From CAYRTD01 sp964426915 (GTDB taxonomy: Bacteria; Bacteroidota; Bacteroidia; Bacteroidales; GCA-2748055), in NCBI GenBank assembly GCA_964426915.1, contig CAYRTD010000077.1:1-18218 (forward strand): 18,218 nt of DNA, in the 5' to 3' direction. Each line of letters starts with the position of its first letter. Position 1 is the stretch's first letter. The position numbers and the translations under genes were made by a program. Shown one piece after another: positions 7,859-15,263 of this stretch. The notes beneath the pieces were generated by a model that made no database searches, was not told the DNA's origin, and saw nothing but the letters and a program-made list of their open reading frames with translations.

Positions 7859-9709
7859 ATGAAAAAATTATTTACACTCATCATTCTTACAACATATTTG
7901 AATGCTGGAGTGCAAGCCCAACCTTTTTTGTATATAGAAAAAAACAAACTTAATGATATAAGAAAGGCCATACAGAATAGTGAATCCCACCACAGTCAAG
8001 CCTACCACAGTTTGCTAAAAAGGGTTAATGACGGGAATTTATCCTCCTACGGCGAAAATATTAACCGGTACCAAAGGTCCTACCTGGCTCAGGAAGCAGC
8101 ATTTTTAAGCCTGTTGAACGATCAGAGAAGTGAAAAAGAAAAGTATGCTGGCAAGGCATTTGAGACCATCAGGGAAATTTATGAAAACCCGGAACAGGAA
8201 AGATTACCTCATCAGGGATACGGACTATCCCGTGCCATGATGCAGTTAGGTCTGGCCTTACCTTATGCCTGGTGCAGGCAACATTGGACCGACGAGCAGC
8301 AAACTTTTACGGAAAATAAAATTAACGAAGCCCTGGATGCCTGGCTAAGTTATGATCATGCCAATTTTGGTAGCGAACGAGGTTCTAACTGGGTGGCAAT
8401 ATGCCGGGGTGGAGAACTCATCTTAATCATTGCAGCTAATCAAAAGGAGAAAAGGCAAGACCGATACTCCTATTTAATTGAGCAGTTGTTATTGCATATG
8501 CAAAATGGGTATGGTAGTCTGGGAACTTCTCAGGAAGGCATGGGATACATTGAATATGGCGTAACTTTTTTGCTCAAGGCAGTATATGCCGCTGCCAGCA
8601 TAGGTGATAGCACCTTGTATAAAGAGGCTCAAAAGCATGAATGGTGGCGACTTGCCATGTATGCAGAATCATTTCAGCCCTATTCCAGAAAGTTTATAAT
8701 GACAGGGGTAGCGGGATCAACTGCTAACAATGAAGGTTTTGCCAGTCTGTTGCTTAATCTGGTTCCCACATCCCAACTACCATACTATACCTGGTGGTAC
8801 GACAGACATATGGGTGTAAATGCACCATATCCTGCGACAGAAAAATTTGACAATCATCGGGCAGGTACTATCTGGTCTATCATATACTATCCTGTCAGGC
8901 ACAAATCTTTGGACCCAACTGGCATTTATCCTGTAGCTGTTGCTGATGATCATGGTTATTATTTTTTCCGCAACCGCTGGCAGGATGAAAACGATATCAT
9001 GCTAAGCCTGATGGCCGATAACCATCACCATAGTCATGCCTGGGATCAACCAGAAGTTTTTTGCCTGAACCTGATGGGCTATAACAACCGATTTTTTGGA
9101 GGACCAGGTAAAAGCAGGGAAAATAACCAGTACAGTACCTTGTTGATTAATGGTAATTACAACATAGAAAATTCGGTTAGGCTTAGCGGGGCAACTGATC
9201 ACTGGGAACCAATGGAACAAGGAGCTAATCTTATCGTTAATGGTCACCAATTGTACCAGGCTTTAGGTGCAGATTTCGCGCAGCGTCACCTGGCATTAAA
9301 ATTTTTACCGGGTAATCGGATGCTGCTGGTACTGTTGGATACATTGCAGGCTTCACAACCACATACTTATACCTGGCAGGGCAATCTTGGTGATAATGCA
9401 GGTAATGATTCATTGATAACGGAAGTTTTACCAGATTCCAAAGCGCCGGTAAGCATAAAAATTTCTGGTCGAAATCAGGCTCATTTGTATGGTTGGTTTT
9501 TTAATGAAAATGCCCATCTGAATGATGGAGAAGATCCTTTGAGAGTTTCATTTAAGGGTGATACCGCTGCTTTGATTAGTATTTTCTGGCTTGGCCAGGA
9601 AAAAAGGCCGTCCCTGGAAAAGCAAGTGAATGGCACTCTTACTCAATATCGTATCGGCAATCAAGTAATTATTTATGACCAGCAAAACAATCAAATCAGA
9701 ATAAATTGA
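7859..9709 (+). CDS. Secreted heparinase II/III-like polysaccharide lyase
   Basis: A 616-residue exported protein with a signal peptide (1-20, cut after VQA). Its layout is that of alpha/alpha-toroid lyases of the heparinase II/III class: a helical toroid (about 25-340) followed by a beta-sandwich (about 355-616). The toroid has the conserved-looking segments SNWVAICRGGELI (176-188) and TSQEGMGYIEYG (223-234). The linking segment HSHAWDQPEVFCLNLMGYNN (391-410) followed by RFFGGPG corresponds to the H-x-H-x-D-x2 region of the heparinase C-terminal domain. Such enzymes cleave uronic-acid polysaccharides by beta-elimination; substrate and exact PL family cannot be read from the sequence. It converges on the agarase-like gene, with a MITE-like element between them. 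Confidence 0.75.
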   Translation: MKKLFTLIILTTYLNAGVQAQPFLYIEKNKLNDIRKAIQNSESHHSQAYHSLLKRVNDGNLSSYGENINRYQRSYLAQEAAFLSLLNDQRSEKEKYAGKAFETIREIYENPEQERLPHQGYGLSRAMMQLGLALPYAWCRQHWTDEQQTFTENKINEALDAWLSYDHANFGSERGSNWVAICRGGELILIIAANQKEKRQDRYSYLIEQLLLHMQNGYGSLGTSQEGMGYIEYGVTFLLKAVYAAASIGDSTLYKEAQKHEWWRLAMYAESFQPYSRKFIMTGVAGSTANNEGFASLLLNLVPTSQLPYYTWWYDRHMGVNAPYPATEKFDNHRAGTIWSIIYYPVRHKSLDPTGIYPVAVADDHGYYFFRNRWQDENDIMLSLMADNHHHSHAWDQPEVFCLNLMGYNNRFFGGPGKSRENNQYSTLLINGNYNIENSVRLSGATDHWEPMEQGANLIVNGHQLYQALGADFAQRHLALKFLPGNRMLLVLLDTLQASQPHTYTWQGNLGDNAGNDSLITEVLPDSKAPVSIKISGRNQAHLYGWFFNENAHLNDGEDPLRVSFKGDTAALISIFWLGQEKRPSLEKQVNGTLTQYRIGNQVIIYDQQNNQIRIN

Positions 9710-10072
9710 AGCAAACTTCTTCTGACTATCATTTTTTAAATTATCTTTATTCTACTTTGACACATTAAAAAAATCTTCCTGTTTTTTACCCTTAATCCCT
9801 AAAGGGAGCAGGAAGATTTTTATCCTTTCATCCTTTAGGGCCGGGGAAAAAAAGATAAAAATCTCGTTAAAGTCTGAATCTGTCAAAGTAGAATTTAGTT
9901 CAAGTTAAAAACGAGGAATTATTTCAGATTATAAGTTCTTTTAATAAGATTAATACTTTTTAGAATGCCTCTCAGAGAAGGCATCTTACGTTCTTTGGAT
10001 CAGCTAAAATCAGATATGAATTGGCATATGACGTTTTGAGCACAAAACAAAGTTAGGACTGTCACCTGTTTT
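9710..10072. other. Convergent intergenic region with mobile-element relic
   Basis: This 363-base stretch separates two convergent genes. It carries the MITE-like element at 9750-9893, and a short hairpin (ATGCCT against AGGCAT, about 9964-9983) that may help terminate the minus-strand gene. No coding sequence was found. Confidence 0.7.
9746..9897. mobile_element. MITE-like element with 13-bp TIRs and TTTA target duplication
   Basis: A 144-bp element (9750-9893) is bounded by perfect 13-bp terminal inverted repeats, TTCTACTTTGACA and TGTCAAAGTAGAA, and flanked on both sides by TTTA (9746-9749 and 9894-9897), as expected for a 4-bp target-site duplication. It encodes no protein. Inside, CAGGAAGATTTTT (9809-9821) pairs perfectly with 9769-9781, while the overlapping AGATTTTTATC (9814-9824) pairs with 9854-9864 instead, and CCCTAAAGG (9797-9805) pairs with CCTTTAGGG (9832-9840). 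A non-autonomous insertion is the best reading. No transposase with these ends is present, so its family is unknown. It may also act as a two-way terminator. Confidence 0.75.
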
Positions 10073-11251
10073 TTAATTCGAATAATGATTTATTTTCGCT
10101 TTAATTAAATCCTGATTAATTTCTTTAATTTTTTCTTGCTGATGGTGATTAAAACTTTCATCGGGAGCCAGTAGCCCATATTTTCTTATTTTATTTCGCA
10201 TATAAGCCCCACAAAAATGAAAGCCTATACAGCAGTTTAATTCCTGTAGCATATCAGTCAATGCTGCATAGCGTTTGTAATCATTGCTAAAAAAACCCTG
10301 CTCCCAGGTATCATAATCGGGTACTCCACTATCTGCCAGCAATACGGGCTTTCCGCCACTTACCTTATGGAATCTTTGCAGGTCGTTTTTTATAGTTTCC
10401 ACTGTTCCAAAATGCTGTACTGATATCACATCAGTATAATTAGCAGCAGCTTTTACTACCTCCTCGGCCCAGGGACGTTGCCCGTTGTAGCGATCACCCA
10501 GAATTAGATGATTGGGGTCGTACTTGCGAATGGCATCATGAGTAACCTGGTAATATTTACTGGCAAGTTCAAAAAGTTCATGGCGACCTGCTTCTGTTTT
10601 CAGCTTTTCAGGATCGAAAACAGGCCCTTTCCAGTCGCTTTCTTTTATGGTATGAATCCATGAGGGGCAATCCAGGTAAAAATAACCAATCAACTTTGGG
10701 TCATGGGCATAACGTGTACAATGTGCCTGAGCCACATAATCGCACCAATCGGCAAAATCCTGGCTGTAAAAATCAGGGTAGATTGTTTCAGCTTCCCACT
10801 GGTGAAAATCGGCAAATGGCAGCATATGACAATAAGGCATATCCAGTGCCTGGTATTCTTCATAGGTGAAACTGCGGCTGTGGCGGTGGTTTGTTTTACC
10901 CCGGGTGACAACTTCCTGCACCCAACCAACTGAATTGAAACCAAAAGCGTGTAAATCGGGAGCAACCTTTTGCGAGAGCCATTGGATAATATCATTGTTA
11001 TATTTATCCCTCCAGACTGCTTCATTCTCCGGATACATCAAACTGGCCGGGTCAATGTGGTTCAGCGCCAGCGAATAAAAAGGGTTTCCCTGCGGATCAA
11101 TTAATATCCAATGGCCATTTTTTTTATTCAGATGAAAATAGGTTGATGTTTTAGATTGAGCTTTCAATTCCGGCAGGAAAAATCCCAAACCTGAAAGACT
11201 CAATAATTTTACAAAATCCCGGCGAGTAATGTTCGTATTCAAATTGGTCAT
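10073..11251 (-). CDS. Tat-exported agarase-like glycoside hydrolase (TIM barrel)
   Basis: A 392-residue protein with a twin-arginine signal (TRRDFVK, 9-15, then a hydrophobic stretch to about 31). The body resembles agarase-type or GH-A-clan barrels: DPQGNPFYSLALNHIDP (52-68) is the usual first strand, followed by FGFNSVGW (103-110), LIGYFYLDCPSW (187-198), ILGDRYNGQRP (250-260), VISVQHFGT (275-283) and KPVLLADSGVP (301-311). The barrel positions that usually carry the acid/base NE and the nucleophile E read DC (194-195) and D307 here, so the catalytic pair is either unusual or placed elsewhere. It is convergent with the lyase and divergent from the esterase, and a shared role in polysaccharide breakdown is inferred from position. 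The substrate is unknown. Confidence 0.7.
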   Translation of the reverse strand: MTNLNTNITRRDFVKLLSLSGLGFFLPELKAQSKTSTYFHLNKKNGHWILIDPQGNPFYSLALNHIDPASLMYPENEAVWRDKYNNDIIQWLSQKVAPDLHAFGFNSVGWVQEVVTRGKTNHRHSRSFTYEEYQALDMPYCHMLPFADFHQWEAETIYPDFYSQDFADWCDYVAQAHCTRYAHDPKLIGYFYLDCPSWIHTIKESDWKGPVFDPEKLKTEAGRHELFELASKYYQVTHDAIRKYDPNHLILGDRYNGQRPWAEEVVKAAANYTDVISVQHFGTVETIKNDLQRFHKVSGGKPVLLADSGVPDYDTWEQGFFSNDYKRYAALTDMLQELNCCIGFHFCGAYMRNKIRKYGLLAPDESFNHHQQEKIKEINQDLIKAKINHYSN

Positions 11252-11311
11252 GGTCAGACTTTATCATTAGCTTTATACTTCCTTCCTTTATCCTTTCAAT
11301 TACATGGCCGC

Positions 11312-11341
11312 CAAAATACAAAGAAAATACTAAAAAATCAA
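11312..11341 (-). promoter_or_regulatory. Candidate promoter for the agarase-like gene
   Basis: Read on the minus strand, TTG (11341-11339) is followed after 20 bases by TATTTTG (11318-11312), close to the Bacteroidota -33/-7 arrangement and about 60 bases before the ATG at 11251. Confidence 0.4.
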
Positions 11342-11399
11342 TTAGGCATCGAAAAGCACTCATATACAAGGAATAATGTTACTATATTTTCGTGATTAA

Positions 11400-11516
11400 G
11401 TACAGTACAAAATTCATGAACATAAGAACCTTTTCCGGTTGTCCGACAAGCCCGTCAATTTAAGAGATTCAGAAGAAAGAATTCCTGTAACTGTTTGGGG
11501 AATGATCAGAAAATAA
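11400..11516 (+). pseudogene. Possible C-terminal remnant of an unknown protein
   Basis: A 38-codon open stretch without a start codon reads like the tail of a real protein (LFRLSDKPVNLRDSEERIP, then VTVWGMIRK and a stop at 11514-11516). It follows an in-frame stop at 11397. The family is not recognised. Chance openness in AT-rich DNA cannot be excluded, but the composition is protein-like and the neighbourhood is full of gene debris. Confidence 0.3.
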
Positions 11517-11714
11517 GTGGATTAAAGTGAACAAACCAAAATATTTCCCCATATTTGAGTTCATTAAATATCTGCAAAAAACTGAAACTCATGAAAGCCC
11601 CTTTAATGTTTCACTTTAACAATCAGCATAATGAGATTAGCATGTACCCGCAAAAAATTTAAGCAGCCGCTCAATAGCGCGAAAGAGGACTCAGCGAATA
11701 AAACCATTTCAGTA

Positions 11715-14087
11715 ATGAAACTAATGAGATCATTTATTAAATGTGCTTTGTTTGCTTTAATTTCTGTTAATACCGGTTGTGGTAATACTCAAAAGGAAGC
11801 ACCAGTATTTGATTTAGAGCAGCAGGGATTCATATTAGACTGGGTCTTAATGGGGCCGTTCCCGTCAGAAGAAATTTCTACACCAGAAGAATTTGGTGCA
11901 GTCAGGTCAGGTTATAATAAAGATTTTCTTACCGGACTGGGAGGTGAAAGACAGGCTGTTTTATATGATGGAGTTGAAACAACGATAACCAAAAAAAATG
12001 GAGAAAAAAGAACGGTAAAGGCAAAATTAATGGGACCTGATCTTGAGGATCCTGATCGTCCGGATTTTAAGCGAGTTATAAATGATATGCACATTCATGA
12101 CAGAGATTATGACGAAGCAGTAGCTTATGCATTTTGTTATTTATATGCAGATAGACCCCAAAAATTGTTCGCTCATATGGCTGTTGATGGAAGTCCAAAA
12201 GTCTGGTTAAATGATTCTCTGGTATATGCTAATTGGGAAGATCTTAGTAAATCTAAAGACTGGCACTATAATTTTGACATTCATGTAAAAAAAGGAAAAA
12301 ACCGGTTTTTAATTAAAATTGATAATACTGAACAATGGTTCGGATTTCGAATCGAACTTTATAATGAAGAGCAAAATAAATTAAGAATTAAAGAAAAAGT
12401 GAATTCTGTTGGTTTCACCTCTGTTACATCAGGTAAAGATGAGGTTGAGGTACTAGCACATACCGTTCCTCAAATAGAGGATTACCAGCTTTCCGCTACA
12501 CTTAAATTATTAACCCTTGATGGTAAAATTCTGGCAAAGAAAGATATCCTGACCGGAAGCAGGGAGTCCATTTCGCCAGTAAATATTTTTTATAATGGCC
12601 CTGTATCTGTAGAAGTGGCACCAACTATAAATCCTGAAAATTCTAAAAAAGAGCTTAGCTGGATTGGAGATTACAATCAAAGTATTTCAGCCTTATATAA
12701 TAAGTATAATGAGGCTAAAGTCCAGTATGCATCTTTTATACCTTCAAGAATGCAAAAAATATATACGTATGTTTTTCAATATTATGACAGGTTTTTGTCA
12801 CAGGAGGAACATGTGCCAGATCAAAATTTCATTCTCAATTATCAGTTTGTTGAGCGATTAACAGATGCATTGAATCAAGGGAAGGATCTGTTAAGTCATA
12901 TTCCTGATGAAGCTGTTCCTGTTTTATATAGAGTCAAGGGATACGGCGGAATGAATTTAGAAATTCCTGCTCATATTTCTATTCCGGAAAACTATGGTAC
13001 TTCGGCTAAAGAATATCCTTTAGTAATAGAATTGCATGGTTCAGGTGGATTTGGAAAGGATAAGCCCCACTGGCCAAAAGCAAATTCGAGGATAGAAATG
13101 GAGGGTGAGCCAATTATTATCTTAAAACCAGGTGCGCCTAAACTATCATTTCACTTGCAAAGAAACTATTGGGATCCAGTCTATTTGGATAATGTTTTAG
13201 CTGAAACAAAAAATATTTTTGATATTAATGAAGAAAGAATCTATCTCAATGGGGCAAGCGGTGGTGGTAAAGGAACCTGGAACTGGATAAATCATAGCCC
13301 TGAACATTTTGCAGCATCAATTATACTTGTAGGTACAGAAGGATACCCTTTCCGTGCAGAAAAAATTAGGTATCTTCCATTATGGGTAATCAATGGAGAT
13401 CTGGATCGTGCCTCTTATCCATTTTTACCTGAAGTAACGGTGAACCGATTGAGGGATATTGGAAGCAATGTTATCTTCACCAATTTTGCAGGATTAAGAC
13501 ATAGTGTTTCTTCCGGATATGATAAACAAGATCTGAAAAAATGGTTGTTGGCTCATAGGAATCCTCATAAAGTTGGCGGCGATCCATTGTTCAATATGAG
13601 TATTAAGGATGAAGGATACAGTAATGTTATTCTGAAAAAAATACCCGCAAAAACATACCTTGGTCTTACAGAAAAGGAAAATCCCAGATATCCACAGGAT
13701 AATGTATACCGGTCGGCCATGAAATTATATCAGGCATACAGAAAACCAAATTCTGCTATGACTGAAAGGGAAGCACAAGGCTATACCTTAATTTATGAAC
13801 CTGACTTTAGCAGTGAAGAAGGCAAAGAGATATTACTTGATGCGCCAATATCAGAACCAGGTGAAAATGGGGATTTAAGAAGGAAAGATATTAAAGAGTT
13901 AAATGTAGCATCTGTTTATATAAAGTGTAAGAATGATTACGATGATTTTAATAAAATAAGAGAAAAAGCATTTGCAAATCTGATAAAGGAAGGATATCAG
14001 GTTACAAATGAAGCAATTAACTATATGCTAACGATATCTGATGCCAAGGATCGGTATTGGGAGGCTTGCTTTGTTTTAGAAGATTGA
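11715..14087 (+). CDS. Lipoprotein: alpha/beta-hydrolase (esterase) fused to GyrI-like domain
   Basis: A large exported protein of 790 residues when started at ATG 11715; the same frame is open from ATG 11631, but the extra 28 residues lack sense and would bury the signal peptide. Residues 1-21 form a signal sequence ending NTGC22, a loose lipobox. Residues about 30-380 are mostly beta and probably carbohydrate- or partner-binding (WVLMGPFPSE, then AHMAVDGSPKVWLNDSLVY). A serine hydrolase follows (about 402-617): ELHGSGG (439-445, oxyanion side), GAS515GGGKG (nucleophile), NGDLD (560-564, acid) and LRH596S (histidine). The last part (about 634-790), with VILKKIPAKTYLGLT and LLDAPISEP, resembles the GyrI-like ligand-binding domain of effector-binding regulators. 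Acetyl- or feruloyl-esterase-type deacylation of a polysaccharide is the likely job. The terminal domain assignment is by eye and less certain. Confidence 0.7.
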   Translation: MKLMRSFIKCALFALISVNTGCGNTQKEAPVFDLEQQGFILDWVLMGPFPSEEISTPEEFGAVRSGYNKDFLTGLGGERQAVLYDGVETTITKKNGEKRTVKAKLMGPDLEDPDRPDFKRVINDMHIHDRDYDEAVAYAFCYLYADRPQKLFAHMAVDGSPKVWLNDSLVYANWEDLSKSKDWHYNFDIHVKKGKNRFLIKIDNTEQWFGFRIELYNEEQNKLRIKEKVNSVGFTSVTSGKDEVEVLAHTVPQIEDYQLSATLKLLTLDGKILAKKDILTGSRESISPVNIFYNGPVSVEVAPTINPENSKKELSWIGDYNQSISALYNKYNEAKVQYASFIPSRMQKIYTYVFQYYDRFLSQEEHVPDQNFILNYQFVERLTDALNQGKDLLSHIPDEAVPVLYRVKGYGGMNLEIPAHISIPENYGTSAKEYPLVIELHGSGGFGKDKPHWPKANSRIEMEGEPIIILKPGAPKLSFHLQRNYWDPVYLDNVLAETKNIFDINEERIYLNGASGGGKGTWNWINHSPEHFAASIILVGTEGYPFRAEKIRYLPLWVINGDLDRASYPFLPEVTVNRLRDIGSNVIFTNFAGLRHSVSSGYDKQDLKKWLLAHRNPHKVGGDPLFNMSIKDEGYSNVILKKIPAKTYLGLTEKENPRYPQDNVYRSAMKLYQAYRKPNSAMTEREAQGYTLIYEPDFSSEEGKEILLDAPISEPGENGDLRRKDIKELNVASVYIKCKNDYDDFNKIREKAFANLIKEGYQVTNEAINYMLTISDAKDRYWEACFVLED

Positions 14088-14300
14088 CTGAACGATATGC
14101 AGAAGTAAACTGTTTTTGGGTTATTGGCAGCTTTTCATTTTGACGAGAAAGGAGCTGATAAGGATTGGGAATTACCCGAAGAATATATTCAACCGCTGCA
14201 TGGCATATAAACGATCCTAAGGAACCGTTTCATATTCCTGCCGGTCCACCACCCCCTGCAAAGCGGTCCCACGTCATCTCGAAGGAGTTCCACAGGCGAC
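14088..14300. other. Spacer with possible gene debris
   Basis: Short open stretches remain, such as LLAAFHFDEKGADKDWELPE, then EYIQPLHGI and a stop at about 14206-14208. These look protein-like but have no start codon and no recognised family. The end of the spacer (from about 14272, GTCATCTCGAAGGAG) leads into the repeat that follows. Confidence 0.35.
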
Positions 14301-14301
14301 A

Positions 14302-14498
14302 GCCTGGGGAACGACTGAGAGATCTCCTCTCACCATTGCGCCGCAGGTAAAAAGGACAGCCACGCAAACCATCGCCTGCGGAGGGACTGAGAGCCCCCTC
14401 ATCATTACGCTACCCGTTAAAAGGATACCCACGCAATCCAACGCCTGGGGAACGACTGAGAGATCTCCCCTCAATATTGCATTGCCGGTTCGAAGCCT
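14302..14498. repeat. Degenerate tandem repeat, period about 69-72 bp (2.7 copies)
   Basis: GCCTGnGGAnnGACTGAGAG recurs at 14302, 14374 and 14443, giving periods of 72 and 69 bases. Each unit then runs through a CTC-rich patch, ATTnCG, a CCCGTTAAAAGGA-type stretch and CCACGCAA. The third unit is cut short near 14498. The lead-in GTCATCTCGAAGGAG with GACTGAGAGATCTC resembles dispersed intergenic repeats I recall from other Bacteroidota. ORFs on either strand across it are by-products of the repeat. It lies between the hydrolase gene and the 3' end of the tRNA gene. Confidence 0.8.
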
Positions 14499-14537
14499 CG
14501 ATTCTTAGATGACTTTTTAATTAAATCACCCCTTTTG

Positions 14538-14611
14538 TAGCGAGAGCGAGACTTGAACTCGCGACCTCATGATTATGAATCATGCGCTCTAACCACCTGA
14601 GCTACCTCGCC
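14538..14611 (-). tRNA. tRNA-Met (CAU)
   Basis: A 74-base cloverleaf on the minus strand without an encoded CCA. The acceptor arm GGCGAGG pairs with TCTCGCT with G-U pairs at both ends. The D arm is AGCTCAG..TTAGAGC, the anticodon stem CATGA/TCATG encloses the loop TTCATAA (anticodon CAT), and the T arm is GCGAG-TTCAAGT-CTCGC. G1 makes a pair rather than the initiator-type C1-A72 mismatch, so this should be an elongator Met tRNA; an isoleucine tRNA whose C34 is modified to lysidine also reads CAT and is not excluded. Its 3' end faces the accessory region. Confidence 0.93.
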
Positions 14612-14631
14612 ATTTTTCTCTTTAAGGGCTG

Positions 14632-14639
14632 CAAATATA
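14632..14639 (-). promoter_or_regulatory. -7 element of the tRNA-Met promoter
   Basis: Read on the minus strand, TATATTTG is a perfect match to the Bacteroidota TAnnTTTG -7 element, 20 bases before the mature 5' end. A TTG lies 25 bases further up (14665-14667), which is rather far for the -33 element. Confidence 0.6.
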
Positions 14640-14670
14640 ATATTTATTTTTTATACATGCTAAACAAGAG

Positions 14671-14755
14671 AGAGGTTTCTCACCCCTCCGTTTGGCAAAA
14701 AAAAACTCTTAAAACTAAGGACTAATATCAAGCCAAACGAAGTGAGGGATCTTTG
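14671..14755. repeat. Imperfect inverted repeat of the intergenic family
   Basis: CTCACccctCCGTTTGGC (14679-14696) pairs with GCCAAACGaAGTGAG (14732-14745) across an A-rich centre, and the flanks carry GAGAGGTTTCTC and AGTGAGGGATCT. The wording resembles the GAGATCTC/AGTGAG repeats seen in the block before the tRNA, so the tRNA gene is sandwiched by related repeat debris. Confidence 0.5.
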
Positions 14756-14772
14756 CACCCCTCAGAGTTGCA

Positions 14773-14805
14773 TCTGGAGAGTGGTTTTATCACTGTAACT
14801 CCAGA
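14773..14805. terminator. Possible terminator of the toxin-antitoxin unit
   Basis: TCTGGAG (14773-14779) and CTCCAGA (14799-14805) form a 7-bp stem just beyond the toxin stop codon. A T-run follows only on the plus strand, so intrinsic termination of the minus-strand unit is weakly supported. Confidence 0.3.
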
Positions 14806-14811
14806 GCTTTT

Positions 14812-15064
14812 TTATTTGTAAATATCCTTTCTGTTTCCGATATCCAGGACAATGATGATGAGTTGGTCATCATGGATCTCATAAATCACCCGGTAATTAC
14901 CCTGACGGATCCGCCAGCCGGGGCGATCTTTAAGTTTTTTGGATCCTGGTGGCCTGGTATCTTGGGCAAGGTCCTGTATAGCCTGTTTTATTTTCTTGTA
15001 GTCGCTGGCCGGAATCCTGGCCAGTTGTTTTTGGGCCCTACGGAATTGATACCTTATAGGTCAT
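14812..15064 (-). pseudogene. RelE/ParE-like toxin, frameshifted near its start
   Basis: The minus strand begins ATG ACC TAT AAG GTA TCA and hits an in-frame stop two codons later. After one extra base (the A at 15046) the correct frame resumes: RRAQKQLARIPASDYKKIKQ, PPGSKKLKDRPGWRIRQGNY and RVIYEIHDDQLIIIVLDIGN, ending RKDIYK and a stop at 14812-14814. This is a full-length RelE/ParE-family mRNA interferase or gyrase-toxin fold, including the terminal RVIYEI...GNRKDIYK strands. The total of 253 bases is not a multiple of three. The start codon overlaps the antitoxin stop by 11 bases. The gene is either inactivated by a 1-base insertion, misread in sequencing, or expressed by +1 frameshifting; no classic slippery site is evident. 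Confidence 0.85.
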
Positions 15065-15263
15065 TACGCTGCTTCTCGATCTCATTCACAGCCTCATCAA
15101 AAGAAATGATCTCATCTTCTTCGGCTTTGGCAGCATCGTAAGCCCGGATATAATCAATCTCCTCCAATTGCGCCAGTATCTTGTTATACTGGTCAATAGG
15201 TATCAGGACTGCGATTCTATTGCCCTGCTTGTCTTCTATGAACTGTTGTCTTAGTGCTCCCAT
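15054..15263 (-). CDS. RelB/Phd-like antitoxin
   Basis: A 69-residue acidic protein preceding the RelE/ParE-like toxin. The N-terminus MGALRQQFIEDKQGNRIAVL is the strand-and-loop start common to small RelB/Phd-like antitoxins, followed by IPIDQYNKILAQLEEIDYIR and an acidic C-terminal helix (EDEIISFDEAVNEIEKQRND) that would wrap the toxin. It should neutralise the toxin and, as a complex, repress its own promoter. The reading frame is intact while the toxin is not, which matches the expected order of decay since loss of the antitoxin first would be harmful. Confidence 0.8.
   Translation of the reverse strand: MGALRQQFIEDKQGNRIAVLIPIDQYNKILAQLEEIDYIRAYDAAKAEEDEIISFDEAVNEIEKQRNDL

Larger units (their letters stand above)
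11252..11714. other. Divergent intergenic region
   Basis: This stretch lies between the agarase-like gene (minus) and the hydrolase lipoprotein gene (plus). It contains a promoter candidate for the former and a short readable ORF tail (11400-11516), both listed separately. The plus-strand frame is open from 11631, but the 28 codons before ATG 11715 look non-coding. Confidence 0.5.

Noticed and set aside
11400..11516. Similarity of the IPVTVWGMIRK tail to the C-terminus of UmuD/LexA-type peptidases
   Set aside because: Only a few residues agree and the Ser-Lys dyad region is absent, so no family is assigned.
11631..11714. Extended N-terminus of the hydrolase lipoprotein from ATG 11631
   Set aside because: It would put 28 polar residues before a clear signal peptide; ATG 11715 gives a proper lipoprotein start.
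14165..14474. Overlapping ORFs on both strands (61 and 66 codons)
   Set aside because: They lie over the degenerate 72-bp tandem repeat; the translated repetition simply mirrors the DNA repeat and no start signal or family is visible.
14538..14560. attL/attR pair using the tRNA 3' end
   Set aside because: I scanned the left side by eye for a copy of the tRNA tail and found none, and no integrase gene is present.
14863..15141. 92-codon plus-strand ORF across the toxin-antitoxin genes
   Set aside because: It is the antisense shadow of the RelE/ParE-like toxin and the antitoxin, whose sequences are clearly recognisable on the other strand.
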